In this document: piece after piece, positions 43,132 to 52,600 of the stretch
How the letters are laid out: the number at the start of each line of letters is the position of its first letter
Position numbering within the stretch: the stretch's first letter is position 1
DNA from: JBCCFC01 sp965213595
Lineage (GTDB): Bacteria; Chloroflexota; Anaerolineae; Caldilineales; Caldilineaceae
Length of the DNA stretch: 64,000 bases
Direction: 5' to 3'
Assembly (NCBI GenBank): GCA_965213595.1
Contig: CBDBZO010000006.1
Coordinates: 3,720,001-3,784,000 of the forward strand
Program-made: the position numbers and the translations under genes
Notes under the pieces: model-generated
Told to the model about the DNA's origin: nothing
The model's database searches: none
What the model saw: only the letters and a program-made list of their open reading frames with translations

Positions 43132-45234
43132 ATGACAGTCAAGAATTACATGTTTGCGCTGATTTTGCTGTTTTGTGCAGTGGGGCTTAGCTTCACAAGC
43201 GAACCTGTTCAAGCTGTGCAATCGAAAGCTATTGAAGCCGATAGCCAGATTGCACCTTCCGAGCAGGCTCACCCAAAGCTTGAGGCTCAGCTTTCTGATG
43301 AGTGGCTTCAGTACGAAAGCAAAGCGGGAGGTTATTCTTTCTCCTACCCGTCCACCTACTCCGTGGTGGAGATGGAGAGAGGATTCGTTCAGCTTCGCGT
43401 GAACGGTGAGGTTACCGACGATACGATTGCGCTGTATTATGTGATGTACCAGATGGATGACTTGACAGATGATCTGTTAACCTGGGCAGAAGCGCTGGAC
43501 AAGCATCACGTGCTGAACCCGTTTGACGTTGAGTATTTCCCTGCACATTTCGATGAGACAAATGCCAGTGACTCCCGACAGATCTATATCGAGAGCAGGG
43601 CTGGCTCCGCCGTTCCCTTTCAATCCTACTGGATGACAAACGGTCGCTTGGTACTCCAAGTGTCCGCCAACTTCGAGAAAGAGGAAAACAAATCCATTTT
43701 GGAAGGGATTGCACGCTCTGTTAAATTCTCTAAGGACGCCCCGACAGATATGAGTCAACTGTACGCGCCCGAGGCCCCGCCAAGTATTGCCACGCTGTCG
43801 GATTTCTTGGGTCTCATGCGCGAAAAGGACGAAGTTTCACACGCTCTGAATGTATATGTGGAGACGGGCGAGACGCCAACGGATTTGTTGGACCAGATGA
43901 CAGAGAGCGCAAGAGCCGATTATGAACGGACTCTTCAAACTCAACAGATTCAAATTCAGCAAGCGATAGAGGCACGACAGCCACAAGAAGCAGCGCCCGT
44001 TTTGGAGGAGGTGGCTCCTGCTATTGAGGAGATGGAAGGCGAACCCTTTACACAAACATTTACGCTGACCTCGCAACTCACTACGGAAGCAGGGCTTGCT
44101 CCTGAAATCGAGTTGCAATTCGCCGCAACGCCTGCCGCGAATGCACCACAAAGCTATAGTGCTGCTTCGACCCAGGCAATAGCCAACCGCCAAGGCTTGC
44201 CTGCACGCTTCAAAACACCAATTCGGGTGTACAACAACATTAAGCTCCGATGCGGTTCTGCGCTTCACAACAACAACACATGGGATGGATATGCAGCAGA
44301 CATTGGTGTGGTGATAGGTACAAATGTGTACGCGACAACTCAAAACGAAAGGGTTTACAGGGTCGAGACTTCATACAGTGGTGACGGATACGGTAAGTAT
44401 GTTCAGACTTACTCGACACAGTTTGTGAGAGGAATCCAAAGGACTTATTACAACACCTATGCACATCTGAATGGAGTGAACGTGGTGTTGAATCAGGTTC
44501 TGGGCCCAGGAGATTTGATTGGAACATCAGGTACGACTGGTGTCAATCCACCTGCTCCCCATCTGCATTTCTCCATCTCGACAGATGTCACGGATGTGTA
44601 CACCGGAAATCTCTCACCAACGGATTTGTCTCCCGTCAAAGGCATTACGCCTAACATTTACTACCCATCACAATGGGCGGAGTGTGGGTGGAACAGAAAC
44701 CCTGACACCGAACCGATCATTATTGAGGCCAACGAATTTCAAGCTTCAACAACTGGCTCCGGGTACTCTTGGAATTGCTCTACTTACCTGCCGAACCATA
44801 CCGGGACGTGTTACCGAGCTGCTGTGCCAACCAGTCCTAACTGGACTTTGGATCGAATCGACAACAGCAATAAAAATTCCTCTCCCAGAATGTCTTACAA
44901 CACCTACATTGCTTCAGGAGGAAACTACCGCGTGTGGGTTTGTGGCATGGGAGGCAACAGTAACGACGATTCCATTCACATGGGACGCAACAATGATCCC
45001 CAAACCACGGCAGATGCAATGACTGGTTGGTCCTCCTCCAATTGGATTTGGATGAGTTGGGCGGATGGCGCAGACCCCTACTTGTACTTGCCAACTGGAT
45101 ATGTTAATGTGGACGTGTGGGCTAGAGAAAATGGGATGCGGGTGGATCGAATCTTGCTCAGCAAAAACTTTGACTACAATCCTGCGGCAGGTGGTGTGTC
45201 TACTAGAATTCGGTGCGGTGCAGAGGGGCTGTAA
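43132..45234 (+). CDS. Secreted M23-family peptidase with C-terminal carbohydrate-binding-like domain
   Basis: A 700-residue exported protein. The signal peptide covers about residues 1-30. Residues about 60-200 resemble a PsbP-like domain (AGGYSFSYPSTYSVVEMERG), followed by a helical Gln/Glu-rich region (about 230-310). The M23 peptidase region (about 365-520) has SALHNNNTWDGYAADIG, TYYNTYAHLNGV and PAPHLHFSIS, the last giving the HxH ligands. Residues about 530-690 (IIIEANEFQASTTGSGYSW, YVNVDVWARENGMRVDRIL) look like a CBM35/golvesin-type beta-sandwich. Codon use and base composition are clearly more AT-rich than the flanks. It probably cleaves peptidoglycan or extracellular peptides. Confidence 0.8.
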   Translation: MTVKNYMFALILLFCAVGLSFTSEPVQAVQSKAIEADSQIAPSEQAHPKLEAQLSDEWLQYESKAGGYSFSYPSTYSVVEMERGFVQLRVNGEVTDDTIALYYVMYQMDDLTDDLLTWAEALDKHHVLNPFDVEYFPAHFDETNASDSRQIYIESRAGSAVPFQSYWMTNGRLVLQVSANFEKEENKSILEGIARSVKFSKDAPTDMSQLYAPEAPPSIATLSDFLGLMREKDEVSHALNVYVETGETPTDLLDQMTESARADYERTLQTQQIQIQQAIEARQPQEAAPVLEEVAPAIEEMEGEPFTQTFTLTSQLTTEAGLAPEIELQFAATPAANAPQSYSAASTQAIANRQGLPARFKTPIRVYNNIKLRCGSALHNNNTWDGYAADIGVVIGTNVYATTQNERVYRVETSYSGDGYGKYVQTYSTQFVRGIQRTYYNTYAHLNGVNVVLNQVLGPGDLIGTSGTTGVNPPAPHLHFSISTDVTDVYTGNLSPTDLSPVKGITPNIYYPSQWAECGWNRNPDTEPIIIEANEFQASTTGSGYSWNCSTYLPNHTGTCYRAAVPTSPNWTLDRIDNSNKNSSPRMSYNTYIASGGNYRVWVCGMGGNSNDDSIHMGRNNDPQTTADAMTGWSSSNWIWMSWADGADPYLYLPTGYVNVDVWARENGMRVDRILLSKNFDYNPAAGGVSTRIRCGAEGL

Positions 45235-45302
45235 CAAGCGACTCATGCCATGAGCTACCCAGTAGCTTATTGCAAACTACGTAACGCCGGTAGCAAACAG
45301 TT

Positions 45303-45344
45303 GGAGCAGAGGAGAATCAACTGCTGTATCTTCTCCTCTGCTCC
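45303..45344 (+). terminator. Terminator after the M23 peptidase gene
   Basis: Perfect 14-base arms (ggagcagaggagaa and its complement) with a 14-nt loop. It belongs to the same ggagcag word family seen at 2935 and 12906. Confidence 0.7.
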
Positions 45345-45379
45345 CTAATTGCATCATTTACAGAATCAGGCCTTATTAT

Positions 45380-45874
45380 ATGAAAACAATTATCATTTTA
45401 GCTAGCTTCCTAATTGGATGCTTTCTAAGCGGTTGCAGTGAATTAGAGGAGCGCTACATCCCAGAGTCTCCTTTGCCCGCTGAAGAAAACGCAGACAGCT
45501 ATACAGTTTACCAGGGGGCGTCTACGTATGGTGATGAGTTTGTCGTCAACTATTCCAATGAGACTTGGGAATACATCTTTGAAAATACAAATCGCAAATT
45601 GAAGCATCAAGCTATTGCAGGCTGTGAACTGTGGTTGAACGAAGGAGCAGTAGGACGCTCAGAAGAACCAACTATCATAGAAATTGAAGCAGGAAACTAT
45701 ACGTGGACGAGGGGGATTTTCTCCACTGAAAGAAGAGCAGTATATAGCACACCAGTAAACAACAAATACTACCTGTTCGGCGTAACGTATGCAGAGCCCG
45801 CTACCGAAGCAGAGCTTGAGCAATGCCTTGCAGACGCGGAAGAGGTCATCGCCACCTTTGAACCCGTTGAGTAG
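45380..45874 (+). CDS. Lipoprotein of unknown function
   Basis: A 164-residue product. Signal peptide MKTIIILASFLIGCFLSG then lipobox Cys. The mature part is acidic with three further Cys-containing or beta-rich segments (AIAGCELWLNEGAVG, IIEIEAGNYTWTRGIF, YYLFGVTYAEPATEAE). I do not recognise a family. It is AT-rich like the peptidase gene upstream, so the two were probably acquired together. Confidence 0.75.
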   Translation: MKTIIILASFLIGCFLSGCSELEERYIPESPLPAEENADSYTVYQGASTYGDEFVVNYSNETWEYIFENTNRKLKHQAIAGCELWLNEGAVGRSEEPTIIEIEAGNYTWTRGIFSTERRAVYSTPVNNKYYLFGVTYAEPATEAELEQCLADAEEVIATFEPVE

Positions 45875-45892
45875 CGGCAAACATCTACATCC

Positions 45893-45932
45893 AAAGCAAA
45901 GGGCAGCGACATGCGTCGCTGCCCTTTGCTTT
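45893..45932. terminator. Bidirectional terminator between convergent genes
   Basis: Eighteen-base perfect arms (aaagcaaagggcagcgac and complement) around a 4-nt loop atgc. Confidence 0.9.
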
Positions 45933-45967
45933 GCCAATTCTGCACAGTAAGGCCAAAGCCCAACTCC

Positions 45968-46652
45968 TTACTTCGCCACAAATTGATAGCCGATGTCGTG
46001 AACCGTCACGATGTACTGTGGCTGGTGCGGCGTCGGCTCAATTTTTTTGCGCAGCCGCTCCATGGTGGTGCGCAACAGCTGGTGGCCCCCCTTGTCTGTG
46101 TACCCCCACAGCGTTTCGATCAAGCGTTCCGATGACAGCACCTGCCCGCGGTGGCTGTAGAGCAGGTAGAAAAGCTCAAACTCGCGCTGCGTCAGCCGCA
46201 CGGATGGTTTATTCGCTACACGAACGGTTCGCATCGCTGGATCAACTCGCAACTCCCCCCCCTGCTAATTCAAATGTGGGCAGCTGGGCCAGGGGCAAAC
46301 TGCGTCCCCGCCGTGCCATGGCGCTTGCCTGCGCCATCAGCAGGCGCAGCTGGTAGGGGCGCGACAGCACCAAATCCGCCCCCATCTTGTACAAGTTAAC
46401 GGCAGTTGTTTCATCCACGTTCTCGCCCACAACCAACACCGGAACGGCGGCCACCCGTCGAATTTGCTGCACGGCCTCCATCAGCTGCTCCGTGGGTAAC
46501 ACCAGTACAATCAAATCATCCGGGCTGTCCGACCAGCTCGCTAACGCATCGTCTACCGTTGCCACGGTTCGTGTCTCCAAATCTGCCCGTTCTAAAACAT
46601 GAGCGCTGATGGCGCGCTCATCGGCGTCTGGTGCGATTACCAAAGCGTTCAT
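45968..46652 (-). pseudogene. OmpR-like response regulator interrupted at a G8 tract
   Basis: The receiver-like domain starts at ATG 46652 (MNALVIAPDADERAISAHVL) and runs to LPTFELAGG. The winged-helix effector domain (RLTQREFELFYLLYSHRGQV, RLRKKIEPTPHQPQYIVTVH, DIGYQFVAK) is in another frame. The switch coincides with eight consecutive G on the minus strand (C8 at 46255-46262); seven would restore one protein of about 227 residues reading FELAGGELRVDPAMRTVRV. The receiver also lacks the phospho-acceptor Asp (DDLIVLVLP instead of a D at the strand end) and the Lys (SRPY), so it would be a pseudo-receiver. It could be a real frameshift, slippage-dependent expression or a sequence error. Confidence 0.8.
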
Positions 46653-46793
46653 TTCGACTGCTCCATTCCTGGTAGGGGTAGCGCCAATCAAGCAGCGCGT
46701 TGATTGAGGAATCACGAGATGGACTGCCTTACTGTCGAGGACAAGCCACAGATTGTATCATATCACAAAGTGTGTAATATCCAATACAACAAA

Positions 46794-46827
46794 AAAACGC
46801 CGCCGGGAAATTTCCCGGCGGCGTTTT
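46794..46827 (-). terminator. Terminator of the 6S-like RNA
   Basis: Perfect palindrome aaaacgccgccgggaaa and its complement, with seven T residues following on the minus strand. Confidence 0.9.
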
Positions 46828-47017
46828 CATAAGCTTGGCTCCGCGGAGCCGTGTGGCCAGTAGGTGCGAACCTGGAAAACCAGGTGGGTGCCGGCTGGTC
46901 GCTTTCGCCTCGTCTGCCTTGGGGGGCAGATAACGCGTCCACAAACCTTCACCGTGCTCCCGTTTTTATACTTGTAGGAACGCCCATGAGCTGTCCGATC
47001 ACGAGAACCGTAGAGCG
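46794..47017 (-). ncRNA. 6S-like RNA candidate
   Basis: A near-consensus promoter (47024-47052) and a 34-bp perfect palindrome followed by T7 (46794-46827) delimit a non-coding transcript of about 225 nt on the minus strand. Its 3' half reads GGCACCCACCTGGTTTTCCA then GGTTCGCACCTACTGG. This resembles the 3' hairpin of bacterial 6S RNA (CACC...hairpin...GGTTC). An internal TCTGCC/GGCAGA hairpin precedes it. SRP, RNase P and tmRNA signatures are absent. The class assignment is tentative; the existence of an RNA gene is firmer. Confidence 0.55.
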
Positions 47018-47023
47018 AGGGTG

Positions 47024-47052
47024 ATCATAGCATAAGTTGGCGGCGGGATCAA
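47024..47052 (-). promoter_or_regulatory. Sigma-70-type promoter of the 6S-like RNA
   Basis: TTGATC (47052-47047), 17-bp spacer, TATGAT (47029-47024). Confidence 0.7.
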
Positions 47053-47117
47053 TGGCTGTGCGCGAATCAAACAAATTTCTAATTTTTGGGAGCCGAGGGG
47101 TGCGCTTTTGATTCGGA

Positions 47118-47423
47118 TTACGAACGCGCCTCCAGGGGCTGCACGGAAAGTCGGTAGCCCATCGCGTGCAAAATCGCATTGGCGCTTTCGAGCTTGGGGC
47201 TTTCATCTTCGGACAGGGCTTTTTGCAAACCGCTACGCGATAGTTCGGCATTCTCCGCCGTCGCTGCCACCCCTTTCACCCGATAGATAATACGCAGTGC
47301 GGAAAATAGCGCGGCCAAGTCGCCATCTTTTGCGTATTCCTCAAACTGCACCTTCAGGAACCCATCAATTTCTTCGGGATGTTCCCGATAATACTCTTCC
47401 AACATCTCTGTAAATTTTCTCAT
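47118..47423 (-). CDS. HI1420-type addiction-module antidote protein
   Basis: A 101-residue protein starting MRKFTEMLEEYYREHPEEID. It has the DNA-binding segment VKGVAATAENAELSRSGLQK and ALSEDESPKLESANAILHAMGYRLSV. This is the Cro/HigA-like antidote family encoded downstream of RelE/HigB-type toxins. The start overlaps the stop (ATGA) of a toxin remnant. With the toxin deleted, it is an orphan and may persist as a regulator. Confidence 0.88.
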   Translation of the reverse strand: MRKFTEMLEEYYREHPEEIDGFLKVQFEEYAKDGDLAALFSALRIIYRVKGVAATAENAELSRSGLQKALSEDESPKLESANAILHAMGYRLSVQPLEARS

Positions 47424-47488
47424 CGTGCTTGATACTCCTTCCAATACGCCTTTGCCCGTTCTATATCACGTGCTTGGATAGATGTACC
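47420..47488 (-). pseudogene. C-terminal remnant of a HI1419/RelE-like toxin gene
   Basis: Immediately before the antidote gene, one frame reads TSIQARDIERAKAYWKEYQA then R and stop. This matches the usual end of these toxins (GGDKSTQ.RDIE.AK.YW..Y). The rest is missing; the remnant abuts the aspS stop codon at 47492-47494. Confidence 0.75.
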
Positions 47489-47491
47489 TTG

Positions 47492-49357
47492 CTACCCCCC
47501 CTGCGCAATCCCGTGTGGCTTGGCGGCTTCGCCCTTGCGCTTCCCCTCGCGCAGCTGAATGTGCAGCGTCTCCAGCTGCTCTTCGCTGACCGGGCTCGGC
47601 GCTTCGACCATCAGGTCCGTGCCCTGGGCGGTCTTGGGGAAGGCCATCACGTCGCGGATGCTGGGCGTGTCGGCGTAGAGCGCGACCATGCGGTCGATGC
47701 CGAGCGCGATGCCGCCGTGCGGGGGCGCGCCATACTGGAAGGCTTCGAGCAGATGGCCAAACTGCTCGTCGACCTCGGCCTCGTTTAGCGAGAGCCGCTG
47801 GAACACCTGCATCTGCTGGTCGTCGCGGTGGATGCGGATGCTGCCGCCGCCCAGCTCCCAGCCGTTGAGCACCACATCGTAAGCTTTGGCCTTGACCTCG
47901 CCCGGCTTATCCATCAGCTTCTCCCAATCGGCATCGAGCGCGCTGGTGAAGGGGTGGTGCACGGCCTGCCAGCGCTCCAATTCCTCGTTGTACTCGATCA
48001 GCGGAAAGTCGACCACCCAGCAGAAGGCCAGCTCGTCCTCGTTGATCAGCTCCGCGCGTCGCCCAATCTCCAGCCGCAAATTCCCCAGCGCCTGCGCAAC
48101 CGTTTCCGGCTGGTCGGCGACGGCCAAAATCAAGTCGCCCACCGCCGCGCCGCTCGCCCTCACGATCTCGCCCAGCTCCTGCGCCGAGAAAAACTTGGCG
48201 ACTTGGCTGCGCAGCGCTTCTGCTGGGTAGCCGCCGTCGCCATCCGCCTCGCCCGTCACGCCGATCCACACCAGTCCCTTGGCTCCGTAGCGCTTGACAA
48301 AGTCCGTCAGCTCGTCGATTTCGCGCCGCGTCAACTCCGCGCCGCCGGGATAGAGCACGCCCTTGACCTGCCCACCACCCGCCACGGCGTTCTTGAAGAC
48401 GCCAAAGCCGCTCTCGGCCACCACGTCGCTCAGGTCAAACAGCTCCAGGCCAAAGCGCAGGTCGGGCCGGTCGATGCCGTATTGGTCCATGGCTTCGGCG
48501 TAGGTCAGAATCGGGAAGGGCGTCTGCTGAATCGGCTTGTCGCTGACCAGGCCGCTCAGCTCGACCAGCATCGGCTCGATCAGCGCGCGGATGTCTTCGG
48601 CCTCGACAAAGCTCATTTCGAGGTCGAGCTGGGTAAATTCGGGCTGGCGATCCGCGCGCAGATCCTCGTCGCGGAAGCAGCGGGCAATTTGGAAATAGCG
48701 CTCCACGCCCGCCACCATCAGCAGCTGCTTGAGCTGCTGCGGGCTTTGGGGCAGCGCGTAGAATTCGTGCGGGTGCAGGCGGCTGGGCACGATAAAGTCG
48801 CGCGCGCCCTCCGGCGTGCTCTTGAGCAGAATCGGCGTTTCGATTTCCAAGAAGTCGCGCGCCGAGAAATATTCGCGGATAAAGCGCACGATCTGGTGGC
48901 GCAGCACGAGATTTTGCATCATGCGCGGGCGGCGCAAATCGAGATAGCGATACTTGAGCCGCAGCGCTTCGTCCACGTTTTCCGCGCTCTTGCTCGTGCC
49001 CTCGTCCTCACCGCTCACGTAAAAGGGCGGCGTTTTGGCCTTGCTCAAAATCGTTACCTCGTCCGCAATCACCTCGATCACGCCCGTGGCCAGGTTGGGG
49101 TTGGCAAAGCCTTCCGGTCGCTCGCGCACCGTGCCGCTGATCTGCAGCACGAATTCGCCGCGCGCCTGCGCCGCCGTCGCGTGCGCTTCGGGCGAGGCGT
49201 CCGAGTCAATCGTCACCTGGGTGATGCCCCAGCGGTCGCGCAGGTCGATAAAGATCAGGCCGCCGTGGTCGCGCCGCCGGTTGAGCCAGCCCGCCAGCGT
49301 CACGCGTTGGCCGATTTGGTCGCTGGTCAATTCACCGCAGTTGTGCGTTTTTAGCAT
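47492..49357 (-). CDS. aspS: Aspartyl-tRNA synthetase
   Basis: A 621-residue class II synthetase charging tRNA-Asp (possibly also tRNA-Asn). The anticodon-binding OB fold is at the N-terminus (LAGWLNRRRDHGGLIFIDLR). Motif 2 is FRDEDLRADRQPEFTQLD, the bacterial GAD insertion is at about residues 300-410, and motif 3 is GGIALGIDRMVALYADTPSI. Length is normal for the bacterial type. It is single; the 3' end abuts a toxin remnant. Confidence 0.97.
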   Translation of the reverse strand: MLKTHNCGELTSDQIGQRVTLAGWLNRRRDHGGLIFIDLRDRWGITQVTIDSDASPEAHATAAQARGEFVLQISGTVRERPEGFANPNLATGVIEVIADEVTILSKAKTPPFYVSGEDEGTSKSAENVDEALRLKYRYLDLRRPRMMQNLVLRHQIVRFIREYFSARDFLEIETPILLKSTPEGARDFIVPSRLHPHEFYALPQSPQQLKQLLMVAGVERYFQIARCFRDEDLRADRQPEFTQLDLEMSFVEAEDIRALIEPMLVELSGLVSDKPIQQTPFPILTYAEAMDQYGIDRPDLRFGLELFDLSDVVAESGFGVFKNAVAGGGQVKGVLYPGGAELTRREIDELTDFVKRYGAKGLVWIGVTGEADGDGGYPAEALRSQVAKFFSAQELGEIVRASGAAVGDLILAVADQPETVAQALGNLRLEIGRRAELINEDELAFCWVVDFPLIEYNEELERWQAVHHPFTSALDADWEKLMDKPGEVKAKAYDVVLNGWELGGGSIRIHRDDQQMQVFQRLSLNEAEVDEQFGHLLEAFQYGAPPHGGIALGIDRMVALYADTPSIRDVMAFPKTAQGTDLMVEAPSPVSEEQLETLHIQLREGKRKGEAAKPHGIAQGG

Positions 49358-49445
49358 AATAATTACGAGTCCTTGATTCAGTCATCTTGGTCAAAATAAT
49401 TTGAAAGATTATAGCACGTCTCGCCGCAAACTCTAGTTTGAGATA

Positions 49446-49531
49446 GAACGCGGATTGAGCGGATCAGGCGGATTTTGGCTGCTCTCCTCTTAAAATCCGC
49501 CTTCATCCGCCCAATCCGCCTAATCCGCGTT
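49446..49531. repeat. Palindrome of GCGGAT words
   Basis: cgcggattgagcggatcagg ... facing atccgcccaatccgcctaat, centred on a short CT-rich segment. It lies between the divergent aspS and SNF2 genes. Confidence 0.8.
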
Positions 49532-49569
49532 CCACTCTGAACCTTTACCCCATTTCACTTTATTGATAT

Positions 49570-49598
49570 TTGAAAACGCACGCGCGACGCGGTACAAT
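49570..49598 (+). promoter_or_regulatory. Promoter of the SNF2 gene, probably giving a leaderless mRNA
   Basis: TTGAAA (49570-49575), 17 bp, TACAAT (49593-49598). The ATG at 49606 is only 8 nt after the -10 box, so the transcript would begin at or next to the start codon. Confidence 0.65.
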
Positions 49599-49605
49599 AG
49601 TCGTT

Positions 49606-52600
49606 ATGCCATTTGTCATTCACGCGGCGTGGCTGCGCTCCGGCGAGCGCGGCGCGCCCCCCAATTTACGAACCGGCACGCTCGCCAACGTGGGTCCCCC
49701 GCTGCCCGATGCGGGTCGCCTGTTCTTTTGGGGCGAAAATACCGACGCGCCGGTACAGGTCGTTGCGCAATCGGCAGCCCTCGGCGAACGTACGGCCCGC
49801 GCGGCCAAAGTGCCCTCGCACCCGGCGCAGATTTCGATTGGTCAACTGCGCCGCCTGCTCACCACCCACTTTCCCCAGCTCGCCGCTCCCAACGGCTCCG
49901 CTGCCCCCCAGCACCAGGTTGATCCCGCCGAGCTGGCGCTGACGACGGCCACCATCTGGCTGCCCACGCAGGACGGCCAGCCGCTGCGTCGCCGCGGTCG
50001 GCTCCAGCAGTCGCTGACGCAGGACGCGCCCGTCCACCCCAACAATTTCTCCGATCCGGTCAACCTGGCCAACTGGCAGGTGGCGGGGTTGACGCTGCCG
50101 CCGCTGACAGCGCTCACGCTGCTGAGCCAAATCAACCAGCCCCGACGCGGCTGGAACGGTCGGCAGGCCTCCGAGGTGCTCTACCGCTTTCGCTTTGGCA
50201 ACGACCTGCTCTTTTGGAGCAGCATGGCGAAGTTTGCGCTGGAAATTTTGGCTGGGCAGCACTACCTGCCCAGCCTCTATGCCGTCAACCCGCTCGAATT
50301 TCGCGCGCTGTGGCGACCCTCCCTGCTGGACGGTCGCGTGCAGCAGCGGCTGGAGCACTTTGTGCAGGGGCTGCCGACAGTCTGCCGCGCCTACAACGTG
50401 GAGACGCCCGAAGCTGCCCCCCAGCCCGCCACGCTGATCGAGCACTTTGTCACGGCGGTGGTGGATGCGGCCGTGCGCGAATGGGCGGCCGAGGCAGGCG
50501 CGGAAGCAGAGGGTGCGAAGACGGCTGGGCAAAACGGCAGCGGTGCGCGGTACAGTGGAGTGCGCGGCGATGGAGTTTACGGCGACAGATTTCACGGCGA
50601 TTCGGTAGGCAACGGTGTGACAAAGGGCGTGACCAACGGCGCGGTCAACGGCGCGGCCAACGGCTCCACCGCCTGGCTGCGCGGCCTGCTGAGCGATCAG
50701 CCGCGGCTGGCCCTGCCGCCCCAGCCCGCCCACCAGCTCTATCGCGAGTGGAACAGCTGGACCGAACAGCTCTACACCACCAGCGACGCCAACGCGCGCA
50801 TCTGCTTTGTGCTCGAAGAGCCGCAGATTGATATGGACGATGCGGCAGACGAAGAGTTTGGCGCTGAAACGTGGCGGCTGCGCTACTACCTCCAGGCGCG
50901 CGACAATGAAGCGCTGCTCGTCTCCGCGCGCGACGTCTGGCAGTCGCCGGGGCAATCGCTGCGCCTGGGCAGCCGGCGGCTGGATCGACCGCAGGAGCGT
51001 CTGCTGGCCGGTCTCGGCGCGGCGAGCCGCCTTTTCGCACCGATCCGGCACAGCCTCAGCGGCCTCCAGCCCGAAGAGGCGCTGCTGACCACCGAAGAGG
51101 CGCACCAGTTTCTACGCGAAGTTGGCCCGCTGCTGGAGAGCAGCGGCTTTGGCGTGATTTTCCCGCTCTGGTGGCAGGCGGGCCACCGCACGCGGCTCGG
51201 CCTGCGGCTGCGGCTCTTTGGCGACGAGGCGATTGGTGGCTCCGAGGAGTCGCCGGCCGACGCAGCCGCCTCGTCGGCCATGCAGCCGGCTTCGACGCGC
51301 TACGCCTGGGAGTTGACGCTGGGCGGCGATCCGCTGACCTCCGACGAATTTTCGCAGTTTGCCGCCGTGCAGACGCCGCTCGTCCGCCTGCGCGACCGCT
51401 GGATCGAGCTGGATGCCGCGCAGGTGCAGGCGGCGCAGCGCTTCCTGGCCAGCCCCGCGCGCACCGAAACGCGCTCGCTTTCGCTGCTGGATGCAATTCG
51501 CATGGCGCAGGCCTATGCCCAGCGCGCCGAATCGTCCACCGACCTGACCGCTGGCGAAGCCGCGGCGCTGCCCGCTGCCCTGCGCCCCGCCAGCGCCCCC
51601 GGCACCGCCCCCTCGCTGGAGCTGCCCGCGAACCTGCTCGACAATCTCGCAGATGAGCTGCCGCTGGACGTGCTGCCGCTGGACGCCGTCGACGTGGAAG
51701 GGTGGCTGGCGGATGCGCTGAACCGGCTGCAAACCGACGGCGCGCTGAGCGAAGCGGGCGTGGCCGAGCCGACCGGCTTTGTCGGCGAGCTGCGGCCCTA
51801 CCAGCGGCGGGGCGTGGGCTGGCTGGCCTACCTGCGGCGACTCGGCCTCGGTGCGTGCCTGGCCGACGACATGGGGCTGGGCAAATCCGTGCAGGCGATT
51901 GCGCTGCTGCTTCACGTGCGCGATGAGGCCGCAGTTGGGGAGCAAGCCAAGCTGGCCAAACCGGCGCTGCTGATCTGCCCGACCAGCGTCGTCACCAACT
52001 GGCGGCGGGAGGTGGAGCGCTTTGCGCCGGGGCTGCGCGCGATGGTGCACCACGGCAACGCCCGCCTTGACGGCGACGCCTTTCACGAGGCCGTCGCCGA
52101 GCACGATCTCATCATCACCAGCTTTGGCACGGCCCGGCGCGACATCGAGCTCCTGCTGGCGCACGAGTGGGACGATCTGATTTTGGACGAGGCGCAAAAC
52201 ATCAAAAACCCGGCAGCCAAGCAGACGCAGGCGGTGCGTCGCCTGCGCGCGCGCAACCGCATGGCGCTGACGGGCACGCCCGTGGAAAATCGGCTCTCCG
52301 AGCTGTGGAGCATCCTCGAATTTCTCAACCCCGGCTACCTCGGCGGCTACGACCGCTTTCGGCGGAGCTACATCGTGCCGATCGAGCGCTACAGCGATGA
52401 GGCCCACGCCGCGGAGCTGCGCGCGCTGGTGCAGCCCTTCCTGCTGCGCCGCCTCAAATCGGACCCGACCATCATTTCGGATTTACCCGCCAAAACGGAG
52501 ATGGTGACCTACTGCACGCTGACCAGCGAGCAGGCCGCGCTCTACGAACAGGTCGTGCGCGAGACGCTGGCGCAGGTGGACGATAGCCAGGGCATCCAGC

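Noticed and set aside
44541..44560. caatccacctgct in the M23 gene as another copy of the oxidoreductase repeat
   Set aside because: Similarity is limited to about 12 bp inside coding sequence; chance match.
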